Part shown: piece after piece, positions 14,857 to 23,237 of the stretch
Numbering within the stretch: position 1 is the stretch's first letter
How the letters are laid out: the number at the start of each line of letters is the position of its first letter
From: CAZIKF01 sp964539825
GTDB taxonomy: Bacteria; Muiribacteriota; UBA6191
Assembly: GCA_964539825.1 (NCBI GenBank)
Contig: CAZIKF010000034.1
Span: 1 to 56,055, forward strand
Direction of reading: 5' to 3'
Length of the DNA: 56,055 nucleotides
Program-made: the position numbers and the translations under genes
Notes under the pieces: generated by a model
Seen by the model: the letters and a program-made list of their open reading frames with translations, nothing else
What the model was told of the DNA's origin: nothing
The model's database searches: none

Positions 14857-17800
14857 ATGATTTTTGGGAATCGCACCGTAGCCTGGTTCTTGATTCTAAT
14901 ACTGATTCTTGAGCCTGCCCTTGGCATTGGATGGATTTTCGCCGCGGAAGGAGATCAGCAGCCAACAAAGAGGGCTCCAACGGTTCGAAGGAGAGCCGCA
15001 TCTACCCCGCCAGCAAGTGCTGCAACTGACCAATCTGCTCAAAAAGTAGCCCAACCTGTTGAAGAGCTGGTTGAGCCTGGAGAGGAAAAGTTTCTAACTG
15101 AACTTTCCAAGGTGAAGGTTGATTCCGTCGAGAAAGCTCGAAAGGATGCCAGGGAAGTTTATGCCAATCTCACGGCCGAAGAAACTCGATGGACGGAAAA
15201 CCTGGATATTCTTGGTCCTGATGAGACCTCACCAGTTCTAGAAGACTCCATCTTTGGTCAGAAGGGCAAGGAAAGAATCAATCTGCTCGCAGATGACATT
15301 GAGGCAAAAGCCTTGATGGATCGATTTGCGACAGAATTTCGATTAAATATTGTCTCCAAGTCTATCAGCGCGCGAAACAAGATTAAAGCGACACTCTATG
15401 ACCTTCCACTTGAAACTGTCTTTCAAGTTTTACTGGAGCAGGCAAATCTTACTTATGAGAAACGCAACGGCATCTTTTATCTACAGGAAAAGGGAAAAGG
15501 GCAGGATTCCTTTCTTAGCGAACGCTTCTTTAAACTAAAGAGATACGCAGATTTCGCCTTCGCCCGTTCGCTTATCGATAACATAGCTGTCACCAAGGGT
15601 TCAAAAATCATAGCGAATGAATCCAAGCATACCTTTTTCGTTGTGGAATATGAGCGAAACCTCAAGAAGATTGAAAAGGTTCTGGCAGAACTGGGATATC
15701 TCGAAGACCTGGATCCCGACGCTTCTACTTTCTACTACCACTATCTTAGTTATAGTTATGTGAATGCGACGGTGGTGAAAGAGATCATTGAAAAGTATAA
15801 ATCCCTGGAAGGGAAATTCACCCAGGAAGAAAAATCCAATCGATTCATAGTTTTCGAATCCCGGGCAAGATTTGAAAAGATGAAGGAGGCCCTCTCCTTC
15901 GTGGATGTACCCCGCGGACAAGTATTCATCGATGTACTCTTCGTGGATCTCACCCGCTCAGATAGTGAGAAGCTTGGAATTGATACCGTCATAGACTGGA
16001 ATCCCGGTTCGCCGACCAACGCGGATCAATTGGTTACCACTCTTGCTACCGATGTGACTAACTTTTTCAGTTATAAACAACCTTCCCATCTGACCAACAT
16101 CAAAGTCACCGGTTTTAATGGAAGGTCCAAATCCAACATTCTGAACAATCCCAAGGTAATGGTTTTAAATAACGAAAAAGCGGTGATTGATGTCACTGAG
16201 AAATTTCCTTTTGTAACCAATGAAAATCAAAGTGGAGTGATTTCCTCCAAAATTGAGAATGTAGATATAGGGGTAAAGCTCGATGTTACGCCGCGGATTA
16301 ATGCGAATGGTGAAGTGGAGATGGAGGTAAAACCGACCATCACCGTTCTTAAGGAAGTGAAGAACATCATTACCAAGGTGGTAGATACCAACCAGGCCAA
16401 TTCAAAGGTCACCGAGACAAGTTCTGAGTTTCCAATCACGGATGAGCGCTCCATTGATACCAAGGTGGTAGTACCAAGCGGGAGGACACTGGTCATTGGC
16501 GGCTTGATCAAAGAGACGGACCGAAAGGTGGCGGACCACATTCCAGGATTGGCCAGACTACCAGTCTTGGGGCCACTTTTCCGCAGGAAGTCCAATGGAG
16601 AGGAAAAATCTCAGCTCTATATCTTTATCACACCAAACATTGTACGAAGTGCCCCGAAATCCACAGCATTCACCACAAAAGAAGATAAGAGCAGATTTGC
16701 CTTTTTTCCGGGTAGGAAAAAGATCCATGTTTCAGAGGAAGTGGATCGTTTGACAATCGAGCGGATGGGCAAGAGGGTAAGCGACACTACCCTAAATGGT
16801 GATGAAGCAGAAAAGGTTGCCAAGACCCCCAAAGAGAACTCAAAATCCAAAGAAGCCACAGCGGCTATAGATGGAGATACAGTTAACTTTTCTGCGTTCT
16901 TGAAGAAGATCGCTTCTTTGAAAGAACAGGAGAAAGTGGACAACTTGCAAAGTTCACGAGAGGAAGTTAGACGAAAGAAGAAGGAAAGAGGATTTGAAAA
17001 CCTGATTGAGCAGTTAAAGGAGGACATCTACGATAGTGAAGTTCATTCCTCTTCTGTGCCGCTGACGATCCCCGCGTCTATGGGAAATCCGGCATCTATT
17101 CAACCATCGAGGGAAGTATCCACAAGAGACCAGGTTCTTGGAGAAAGGGCTCAAAGAATTTCTAACCTCCTGGAGATGTGGGAAAAGGAGCCTGTGGATG
17201 GGATCATGGTGGAAGAAGATCAAAAGGCCAAACCTGAAACGAACTCGGCCCAGCAGCTGGAAAATTTGAAGGAGATGCAGGAAGTACCTGTCATTGATGA
17301 ACCTGTGAAATCCTTTGAAGAGCCTCAGCAAGAACCCGTAGTAGAAGATGTGCCTGTCTACGAGGAGGAGAGACCACTCAGTATTCAGACTCAAAAAGAA
17401 GAGGAACCAATTCTAGATGTACCTGAATTGGAAGAAGGGATTTCTCTTGAACTAATTTCACCTCTGGGAGAACAGGGAAGATCAAGGGTGGAGCCTGGAG
17501 TTTTTCAGACTGGCGCGGAACCTCAGAGTGAATACAAAGAGACACAGCCTGAGAAGCCCTCCTCTAAAAAGACTCCTCGTTCTCGTCCTTCTCGAAGCCG
17601 TAAGACTCCAAAGAGGAAAAAAGTATCCTACTTTAACTCCAGTTTTGATTTAGATCTGAAGGGACTGGGACCGGCTGAAGTTATCGAGCGGCCTCCATCC
17701 CAAAAGAGGGCTTTAAAAGAAAAGAAGGAGACTGGTAATCAGCGCAGAATCGCGTTGGAAGGCAGTGCGGAACCTTCCTGGGAATCGGAGTTTTTCGAAA

Positions 17801-18456
17801 AGAACATGGCTCATGTCACAATCGCGGAGGTTCAAGAACCTGATCCCGACTTTGAGGCCAGGGAAGACGTTCAGGATGTACTCCATGAAGAATTGAAGAT
17901 ACCCTCCCAATCTAAAATACAGAGGTCCGCTACCCCAGTGCCTCCAGAACCAGTGCAAAGGTCTTTCTCTGAAGCTTTGAATGTAAAGAAAGGGAACCAG
18001 AATCAGCAAGCCGCAGAACCTATCATGCGTTCGAGAGATTCTAGAACCCAGAAGATTTTTGATGAACTGCTAAAACATCAGCCCAGAAAAGTGAGGCCAA
18101 TGGGGACTACACCCAAAGGAACGAAGGTTACCAAGGCCAGTTCAACTGATGAGAGAACTCAAAAAATCTTCTCTGATCTATTTCCACCTTCCCAAAAGCC
18201 TGGTATTCCAATACACGAGAGCCCCGCCTCAAACATGAAATCAAAGGCACAAGAGCAAAGTTCCAAGACCATGCCCAGAACATTGCCCAAAGCAGAAAAG
18301 AATGCCAAGGAAAGAGAATTCGAGGTATTTCTCAAATCTATGTTTGAGAAGCCTCCGGTGAATGGGGCAGATTCTAAGCTAAGTTCCCGGCAGCCGGAGC
18401 CGCGCTTGAGGCCAACCAAAGAAAGAGAGTTTCTCGAGTTCCTGGATTCTTTGTAA
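14857..18456 (+). CDS. Secretin (PilQ/GspD family) with 600-residue C-terminal tail
   Basis: This 1199-aa outer-membrane channel protein has a signal peptide (1-30), an N0/STN-like domain (about 100-205: LMDRFATEFRLNIV, LPLETVFQVLLEQANL), one or two ring domains (205-350), and the secretin core (350-595), with VPSGRTLVIGGLIKE near 540 and LARLPVLGPLFRR, QLYIFITPNIV closing the core. Typical secretins end here. This one continues for about 600 charged, low-complexity residues with no predicted fold. The tail carries four spaced copies of a short motif at R1063, R1100, R1153 and R1190 (for example RTQKIFDEL and REFLEFLDSL). It probably forms the outlet for the PilM/N/O-like complex encoded upstream. 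AGGGAG precedes the start. Confidence 0.88.
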   Translation: MIFGNRTVAWFLILILILEPALGIGWIFAAEGDQQPTKRAPTVRRRAASTPPASAATDQSAQKVAQPVEELVEPGEEKFLTELSKVKVDSVEKARKDAREVYANLTAEETRWTENLDILGPDETSPVLEDSIFGQKGKERINLLADDIEAKALMDRFATEFRLNIVSKSISARNKIKATLYDLPLETVFQVLLEQANLTYEKRNGIFYLQEKGKGQDSFLSERFFKLKRYADFAFARSLIDNIAVTKGSKIIANESKHTFFVVEYERNLKKIEKVLAELGYLEDLDPDASTFYYHYLSYSYVNATVVKEIIEKYKSLEGKFTQEEKSNRFIVFESRARFEKMKEALSFVDVPRGQVFIDVLFVDLTRSDSEKLGIDTVIDWNPGSPTNADQLVTTLATDVTNFFSYKQPSHLTNIKVTGFNGRSKSNILNNPKVMVLNNEKAVIDVTEKFPFVTNENQSGVISSKIENVDIGVKLDVTPRINANGEVEMEVKPTITVLKEVKNIITKVVDTNQANSKVTETSSEFPITDERSIDTKVVVPSGRTLVIGGLIKETDRKVADHIPGLARLPVLGPLFRRKSNGEEKSQLYIFITPNIVRSAPKSTAFTTKEDKSRFAFFPGRKKIHVSEEVDRLTIERMGKRVSDTTLNGDEAEKVAKTPKENSKSKEATAAIDGDTVNFSAFLKKIASLKEQEKVDNLQSSREEVRRKKKERGFENLIEQLKEDIYDSEVHSSSVPLTIPASMGNPASIQPSREVSTRDQVLGERAQRISNLLEMWEKEPVDGIMVEEDQKAKPETNSAQQLENLKEMQEVPVIDEPVKSFEEPQQEPVVEDVPVYEEERPLSIQTQKEEEPILDVPELEEGISLELISPLGEQGRSRVEPGVFQTGAEPQSEYKETQPEKPSSKKTPRSRPSRSRKTPKRKKVSYFNSSFDLDLKGLGPAEVIERPPSQKRALKEKKETGNQRRIALEGSAEPSWESEFFEKNMAHVTIAEVQEPDPDFEAREDVQDVLHEELKIPSQSKIQRSATPVPPEPVQRSFSEALNVKKGNQNQQAAEPIMRSRDSRTQKIFDELLKHQPRKVRPMGTTPKGTKVTKASSTDERTQKIFSDLFPPSQKPGIPIHESPASNMKSKAQEQSSKTMPRTLPKAEKNAKEREFEVFLKSMFEKPPVNGADSKLSSRQPEPRLRPTKEREFLEFLDSL

Positions 18457-18615
18457 ACCGAGGTACGGACTTTTTTAGGCCATCCAGCCGACTACAAGAT
18501 ACACTGCTTCGCTTATCGTCGTTGAACGTAGCTTTGGCTACGCCCTTCCTCCTCTGCACTTGCAGAGCACCTTGTAGCCACCCGGCTAACCTAAAAAACT
18601 CCGTACCTCGATTTA
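18454..18615. repeat. 162-bp structured inverted repeat after the secretin gene
   Basis: Arms 18454-18498 and 18571-18615 are reverse complements at 36 of 45 positions, with an 11-nt and a 9-nt perfect run (CGAGGTACGGA and TTTTTTAGG). The 72-nt loop holds two perfect hairpins: CGTAGC-TTTG-GCTACG and CTCTGC-ACTT-GCAGAG. Folded RNA or single-stranded DNA would form a stem with two side hairpins. The left arm begins at the secretin stop codon. It may end transcription for the convergent genes, or be a copy of a dispersed element; no second copy is seen in the window. Confidence 0.75.
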
Positions 18616-18671
18616 CTGATTTAAACGAAAATTACGGGTCTGATTGCATGGGGTTGCGTTTAGGGGGAGCT

Positions 18672-19289
18672 TTATTGGAGTTTGCTGTCTTTTTGGATTT
18701 TGTTTGTCTGGGAGTATAGGGAGGAAACTTCATAAAGGGGTTCGTCTCCTCTCAAAAACCCGGGGTCGCCGGAACTTCTGAGGGCTTCTCCGTATTCATC
18801 AGTTACAGGTGTATTGATCTTCCATACCTTTACCTGGATGGAATAGACCACTGTTTCTGAAGTACTCAGATCGGGGCTGAATTGGGTACCGGGCAATAGG
18901 TTAGTTCCATTTAAATAGGTAAAGACGGATTCCATCCTAAAAAATCCTTTATTGTAGAAAATTTCAGCGGAACGAATTCCGTCATCGCGGGGAAAGCCAA
19001 GTTCATCCGCACTTCCAGTGGGAGTGATTACGGTGAAGGACGCTGGATAGTCACCAGCATTGTCATCCAAAAAATTATCAATGGTCTGAAACTGGGCTAG
19101 CCAGGAATCCAGGAGTAAGTTTCCCAGGTTCAGGGCACTCAGCTGGTCCCGCTGTTTTACAGCACTTTCCGAGACATTTCCCAGGGCTGTGATCAGCGGA
19201 AAGATACCTACAGATATCACGGAAATCGTGATCAATAGTTCAACCAGGGTTACTCCTGTATTTCTTTGGCAAGAACCAAACATCTTCAA
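18672..19289 (-). CDS. Type IV pilin-like/pseudopilin protein (PilV/GspI type)
   Basis: The 205-aa product starts with a prepilin leader, RNTG, followed by VTLVELLITISVISVGIFPLITAL: cleavage after Gly and Glu at position 5 are both as expected for PilD-type peptidase substrates. The rest (TSETVVYSIQVKVWKINTPVTDEYGEALRSS) is a small beta domain like minor pilins of the PilV/GspI class. It lies 3 bp after the upstream pilin-like gene and faces the secretin gene across the inverted repeat. It probably contributes to the tip of a pilus or pseudopilus. Confidence 0.8.
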   Translation of the reverse strand: MKMFGSCQRNTGVTLVELLITISVISVGIFPLITALGNVSESAVKQRDQLSALNLGNLLLDSWLAQFQTIDNFLDDNAGDYPASFTVITPTGSADELGFPRDDGIRSAEIFYNKGFFRMESVFTYLNGTNLLPGTQFSPDLSTSETVVYSIQVKVWKINTPVTDEYGEALRSSGDPGFLRGDEPLYEVSSLYSQTNKIQKDSKLQ

Positions 19290-19292
19290 TCT

Positions 19293-19883
19293 TTACTCCC
19301 AGGCCAGAATCATGGATTGGTTTCCCTTGAATTGAATTGCATTCGGGTCTGAATTGAAACAGTCTGCATTGGTATCACGGGAGGGTACGTAGACTACACA
19401 TCCTGTTGAAGTGATAGATTTAGAGGTGGAGTCGTATAAGGACTTGTAGGTAGCAACCCATTTACCAGGAGTTTTACATCTACCCTGGGTATTGCCTACA
19501 ACACAGGCCGAACCTCGAAACTCACAGCATGGTTTACTGGGAATCGCGTTGGTGTCACAAACGGGGATTCCATCTTTTATTGTCCAGGCAACACAGTATT
19601 CACCCACATACTCAAAGCTAATGGGAGTACTGACGGTTTTATCAATGTCCTCGGTCATTTCCTGCTCCATATGCAAGAGGCCCGAATGAGAAATATAGCG
19701 TACCTTACTCTGAAAAAGCAGGTACTCGACCTGAACGCTCTGGGTAGTAATCAGGTCTGCTAGAGCTATGGACATGGTGGAGAAAACAACGATCAAAGCA
19801 AGTACCATGACCAGGGTGTTTCCCTTACACCATTTCAGGTCTGGTTCGGAACCCGAGATCTTCTCAAAACTTGGACATATCAT
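19293..19883 (-). CDS. PilX/GspK-like pilin-related protein, cysteine-rich
   Basis: The 196-aa protein has a prepilin-like N-terminus (KWCKG, then NTLVMVLALIVVFSTMSIALADLI) lacking Glu5, as in PilX/GspK-class minor pilins, which sit at the tip. The mature part has nine cysteines, including CCEFRGSAC, which could form disulfides in the periplasm. It is the first gene of a two-gene unit with the PilV/GspI-like gene. The start is uncertain: the long leader (19 residues before the Gly) could be shortened if another start is used. Confidence 0.68.
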   Translation of the reverse strand: MICPSFEKISGSEPDLKWCKGNTLVMVLALIVVFSTMSIALADLITTQSVQVEYLLFQSKVRYISHSGLLHMEQEMTEDIDKTVSTPISFEYVGEYCVAWTIKDGIPVCDTNAIPSKPCCEFRGSACVVGNTQGRCKTPGKWVATYKSLYDSTSKSITSTGCVVYVPSRDTNADCFNSDPNAIQFKGNQSMILAWE

Positions 19884-19989
19884 GTGGATAGTGACCCGCC
19901 TCTATTATGACATAGCAATCGGTGTTTGACAGGCTTTCTAGGGGTGTTTAGAATCCTTACTCACTCCCGAAGTTCAAATTTCCTTATTT

Positions 19990-20976
19990 ATGAGATATCT
20001 AACCATAGCCATTCTCTGTTCTATTTTTTTTTATTGCGGCTGTTCTAAGAAAGATAGGACTGTAGAGAAGTTTTTGAACCCATCGATCCCTCATCTTGTA
20101 CATGTACGTTACAAGGAAGGTACCTCAGGTGCCCAGGCCTGTGCTAAGTGTCACCAGGAGATCTACCAGGAGTGGAAGCAGTCCTTCCATTCCCAGGCTG
20201 CAATATCCCACGCCTTCATCACGGAATCGAATCAGTATGAATTTAAGCGCTGCATATCCTGCCATGCGCCGCTTTCACCCGCTTCGGGAACCAGCAGACC
20301 TGAGGCTCGTTCCTGGAAGATTGAAGAAGGAGTAACCTGTTCTTCGTGCCATGTGGTAGGGGATCGCACGGCAGGTCCCCTGGAAAGTGCCGCCCCCCAC
20401 GGAACTCTGAAGGATGCGACTTTTTCCGATTCAAAAATCTGCGCTCCGTGTCACGATACAACTTATAAGGAATGGAAGGAGAGTTCTTATTTAGCTGAAG
20501 GGACCAGCTGCCAGGCATGTCATATGCCGTCAGTCACCAGGTACCTCTCGAATATGGCTCCCAAGTTGTATCGTAAGAAGACCTCCCATAAACATAGTTT
20601 TGAAATTGATTTTGAAGATGCAGTTGATCTTAAGATTACAACTAGCAGATTGGTGCCAAACCAAATCGTTGTTCATGTGACAAACCAGGGAAGCGGGCAC
20701 GCCCTTCCTACCGGAATCTATGGAGATACGTCCATTTTTGTCGATCTTCGAATATTTGATGGAGATCGCGTTGTTTTTTTTCGTGAAGAAAAATTAAGTG
20801 CCAGAGACGAGAATTCGATAGGGGCTGGTGATACAAGGCGGTTTTTCTACAGTTTTAGGCCGCCCGGCCCTAAGTCTTATTTGTTAGTGGCCAGGGTGAT
20901 GTTTGCTTCATCAAATTATGATCAAGATCAAAAATTGGCTGAAGTTCAGCGGTATTACTACGACTCAAAGGATTAG
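19990..20976 (+). CDS. Pentaheme c-type cytochrome lipoprotein
   Basis: Five CxxCH heme-binding motifs lie at C51, C88, C117, C151 and C174, in a 328-aa exported protein. The signal (MRYLTIAILCSIFFYC) ends near Cys18, a plausible lipidation site. The motif pattern (QACAKCHQEIYQEWKQSFHSQA; TSCQACHMP) resembles the cytochrome c-554/NapC-related multiheme group in which CxxCH motifs sit in EW-containing helices. After residue 200 there is a beta-rich domain (NQIVVHVTNQGSGHALPTG). A role in periplasmic electron transfer is likely. The L,D-transpeptidase frame begins within its last codons. Confidence 0.87.
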   Translation: MRYLTIAILCSIFFYCGCSKKDRTVEKFLNPSIPHLVHVRYKEGTSGAQACAKCHQEIYQEWKQSFHSQAAISHAFITESNQYEFKRCISCHAPLSPASGTSRPEARSWKIEEGVTCSSCHVVGDRTAGPLESAAPHGTLKDATFSDSKICAPCHDTTYKEWKESSYLAEGTSCQACHMPSVTRYLSNMAPKLYRKKTSHKHSFEIDFEDAVDLKITTSRLVPNQIVVHVTNQGSGHALPTGIYGDTSIFVDLRIFDGDRVVFFREEKLSARDENSIGAGDTRRFFYSFRPPGPKSYLLVARVMFASSNYDQDQKLAEVQRYYYDSKD

Positions 20977-22126
20977 GTCCATATTATTGGGACTATTCTT
21001 CTTCGTACCAGGATTTTTCGCGCAAGAAAAATTGGTACACCCCGGGGAATTTATAGAAGTTTCCGGTGTTCTCAGGGATATTTTGGGAGACTATTATGTA
21101 AGTACTCCCGATGGAGTTCATTTCCTCGTTTTGGGTGATTTTGACGCTGTGATGAAGGCTACTTTGGAGCCTGATGCATACTCGGATATCGCTGAAGAAC
21201 TTTCCTACGATCTTAGACGGGGGGATGGCACCCTGGATGTTGTTCTTACCGGCTACTACACTGTTTTGCTCGATACAGAAGATCAAGTTATCCATGTTTT
21301 GGTTGCCGGGAAAGGAGAGGAGTGGAAAGATTTCTCCCTAACTCTTACGAATCCAGGACCATCTGAAATTCCAAGCGGAGAGTTTTTTCTGCTGGAGCCC
21401 CCTGAATATTCCTGGCATTGGACACTTCCTGAATTACGAGAGCCCGCCGCTGACTTTATGCTCAAATACCTGACCTATTCCAGAAAGTTAGAGCGTGACA
21501 CCCAGAGATTCATTGACCAGTGGCTACAGGAAGCCGGTGCTGAGGGGAATGAGCTATTTAGCATCTATCTGAGGTTTGCTAAGTGGAAGGCTTTTATGGC
21601 CAACGCGCCCCTTTATTATTCATGGCGCAGAAGTCTTGACCGCTACCGTAAAATACTTGTGAAAGAGGTTAAGGAGAAGATAGATCCTTCATCGATTTAT
21701 TTAAGAATTGTAAAAAGAGATTATATGATCTACGCCGTGGAGAAGGGTACGGAGCGGCTGGTTTTTGCCTTTCCCATGTCCTATGGTCTCAATCCTGATT
21801 CCGCTTCCAAAGAGGAAGAGGATGATTGGAGAACACCCGATACTCCAGAGGAATACCGCACACCAGAGAATACTCCCATGAGGATTGGGCGGAGATTAGG
21901 CTATTCGGTTCGGCCAGGTATGATTACCAGAAACCTTGGAATTGAATCCAATCGACCCGAGGATAAGTTCTGGTCTAAGTGGGGTATGAATGTTGTGATC
22001 CACGGAAGTCCCAATTTCGCTTCCATCGGTACCCGAGCCTCTCACGGGTGCATTAGAATGCTCCCGGTTGATGTGAAGGAACTTTTTGAAATTACTCAAA
22101 AAGGGACCCCTGTCATCATTCAATAA
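20918..22126 (+). CDS. L,D-transpeptidase (YkuD/ErfK family), start uncertain
   Basis: The C-terminal domain has the YkuD catalytic motif: VIHGS near residue 363 and SHGCIRM near 380, where the Cys is the nucleophile that cross-links or anchors peptidoglycan peptides. A long N-terminal domain (about 200 residues) of unknown type comes first. The true start is unclear. ATG 20918 overlaps the cytochrome gene by 59 nt and gives a long basic leader; TTG 20903 is further back. ATT 20972, whose ATTAG overlaps the upstream TAG stop, would give an ideal signal peptide (RSILLGLFFFVPGFFA). Confidence 0.82.
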   Translation: MIKIKNWLKFSGITTTQRIRSILLGLFFFVPGFFAQEKLVHPGEFIEVSGVLRDILGDYYVSTPDGVHFLVLGDFDAVMKATLEPDAYSDIAEELSYDLRRGDGTLDVVLTGYYTVLLDTEDQVIHVLVAGKGEEWKDFSLTLTNPGPSEIPSGEFFLLEPPEYSWHWTLPELREPAADFMLKYLTYSRKLERDTQRFIDQWLQEAGAEGNELFSIYLRFAKWKAFMANAPLYYSWRRSLDRYRKILVKEVKEKIDPSSIYLRIVKRDYMIYAVEKGTERLVFAFPMSYGLNPDSASKEEEDDWRTPDTPEEYRTPENTPMRIGRRLGYSVRPGMITRNLGIESNRPEDKFWSKWGMNVVIHGSPNFASIGTRASHGCIRMLPVDVKELFEITQKGTPVIIQ

Positions 22127-22191
22127 CACTGCTGATCCGTGTTTAGAAAGTTGCCTGGAAACGGTTTTTCGCCTTTTTCCCTCTGATTTCA

Positions 22192-23103
22192 TCAGGGCGC
22201 TGCCAAGATACTAAGTACTTCGTAGCCCATGTCTTCGATGGCTTCTTTTATCCCTTGTTGACTAATCTTTGAGAGATCGGCGGCAACCTTGCCTCCAGCC
22301 CCTTCATAGGTGATATCTACACTTTTGATTCCTTCTACTTTTTTCAGGATTTTCTGAATCCCCTCAGCACAACCATCACAGGTCATTCCCTTGACCCTTA
22401 CATGATAGAGTCCTTTGCTAGAACTCACTGATCCTGCTTTTGTTTTTAGTGTGCTTAAAACTTCCAGGAGCTTTTCCTTAGGCACTCTCTTCTTATAGTC
22501 TGGTTCAACAAAGGCATAGCGAATCAAGGAAGTTTGATCAATGAGAAAAGTGGCTGGTATGGGTAAAACCATGTCAGAGTTAGCGTTCCACCTGGAGAGA
22601 TCTACGATCTTCTTGTCCTTATAAAGCTTTGCGGTACCCTTGTTGACCTGGAAGGCTACTCCATATCCTTTGGCAATCTGGTTTCCAGGGTCAACTAAAA
22701 GGGCAAAGGGAAGGTTGTGGTGCTCATGAGTGTCCCTGAGCTTGTTGGCCGCTTCCGGGGCAATTCCAATGATCGTGGCACCCAGGGCTTGAATCCTGTT
22801 GTTAAACTCTTTGAGTTCCTTGAGTTCCCGGTTACAAAACGGGCACCAGCCTCCACGGTAGAAACTGAGCACAACGGGTCCGGATTGGAGCAACTCGCTC
22901 AGGGAGGTTTCCTGACCTAGATGGTTCCGAGCCCTGAAATGGAATGCCCTTGCCCCTGCTTTCAGGGAGTTCTTTGAGGCAATCTTCGCCGAAGACGGCA
23001 TTAGTTTGCTCTGCAGGTTTTTAGAGACGGCAGGTATTGAATTCTGATCGGAGGGGCTTGCGGATAGGGATGTTAGCAGTATTAAAAATGGAAGGATTCG
23101 CAT
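22192..23103 (-). CDS. Exported peroxiredoxin-like/HMA (heavy-metal-associated) fusion
   Basis: This 303-aa protein has a signal peptide (1-15), an AhpC/TSA-type thioredoxin-fold domain (about 50-220) with SFYRGGWCPFCNRELKEL (C87/C90), and a C-terminal HMA domain (232-303) with the metal-binding MTCDGC (C242/C245). Such peroxiredoxin-like proteins reduce peroxides or act as thiol reductases; HMA domains carry copper or other soft metals. The fusion suggests a periplasmic protein that couples thiol chemistry to metal handling, which is inference. It is convergent with the L,D-transpeptidase gene. Confidence 0.85.
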   Translation of the reverse strand: MRILPFLILLTSLSASPSDQNSIPAVSKNLQSKLMPSSAKIASKNSLKAGARAFHFRARNHLGQETSLSELLQSGPVVLSFYRGGWCPFCNRELKELKEFNNRIQALGATIIGIAPEAANKLRDTHEHHNLPFALLVDPGNQIAKGYGVAFQVNKGTAKLYKDKKIVDLSRWNANSDMVLPIPATFLIDQTSLIRYAFVEPDYKKRVPKEKLLEVLSTLKTKAGSVSSSKGLYHVRVKGMTCDGCAEGIQKILKKVEGIKSVDITYEGAGGKVAADLSKISQQGIKEAIEDMGYEVLSILAAP

Positions 23104-23185
23104 TGGATTCTCCTCGGCCTCAAAAATCGATTGTGCAGAATTTATATCCGCAAACCATACCGTTTTGGGGGATAGAATTCCAGGA

Positions 23186-23214
23186 TTGATTCAAGGCGGG
23201 AACCACCGTACAAT
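23186..23214 (+). promoter_or_regulatory. Sigma-70-type promoter for recN
   Basis: TTGATT (23186-23191) and TACAAT (23209-23214) are spaced by exactly 17 bp and lie 24 bp before the recN ATG. Each box differs from consensus at one or two bases. No LexA-like palindrome is obvious around it, so SOS control cannot be claimed. Confidence 0.6.
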
Positions 23215-23237
23215 GACCCCGCTTACCTGAAAGAGAG

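Noticed and set aside
22182..22195. CTGAT-TTC-ATCAG hairpin between L,D-transpeptidase and peroxiredoxin genes
   Set aside because: Only 5 bp and overlapping a stop codon; no T-run on either strand, so not called as a terminator.
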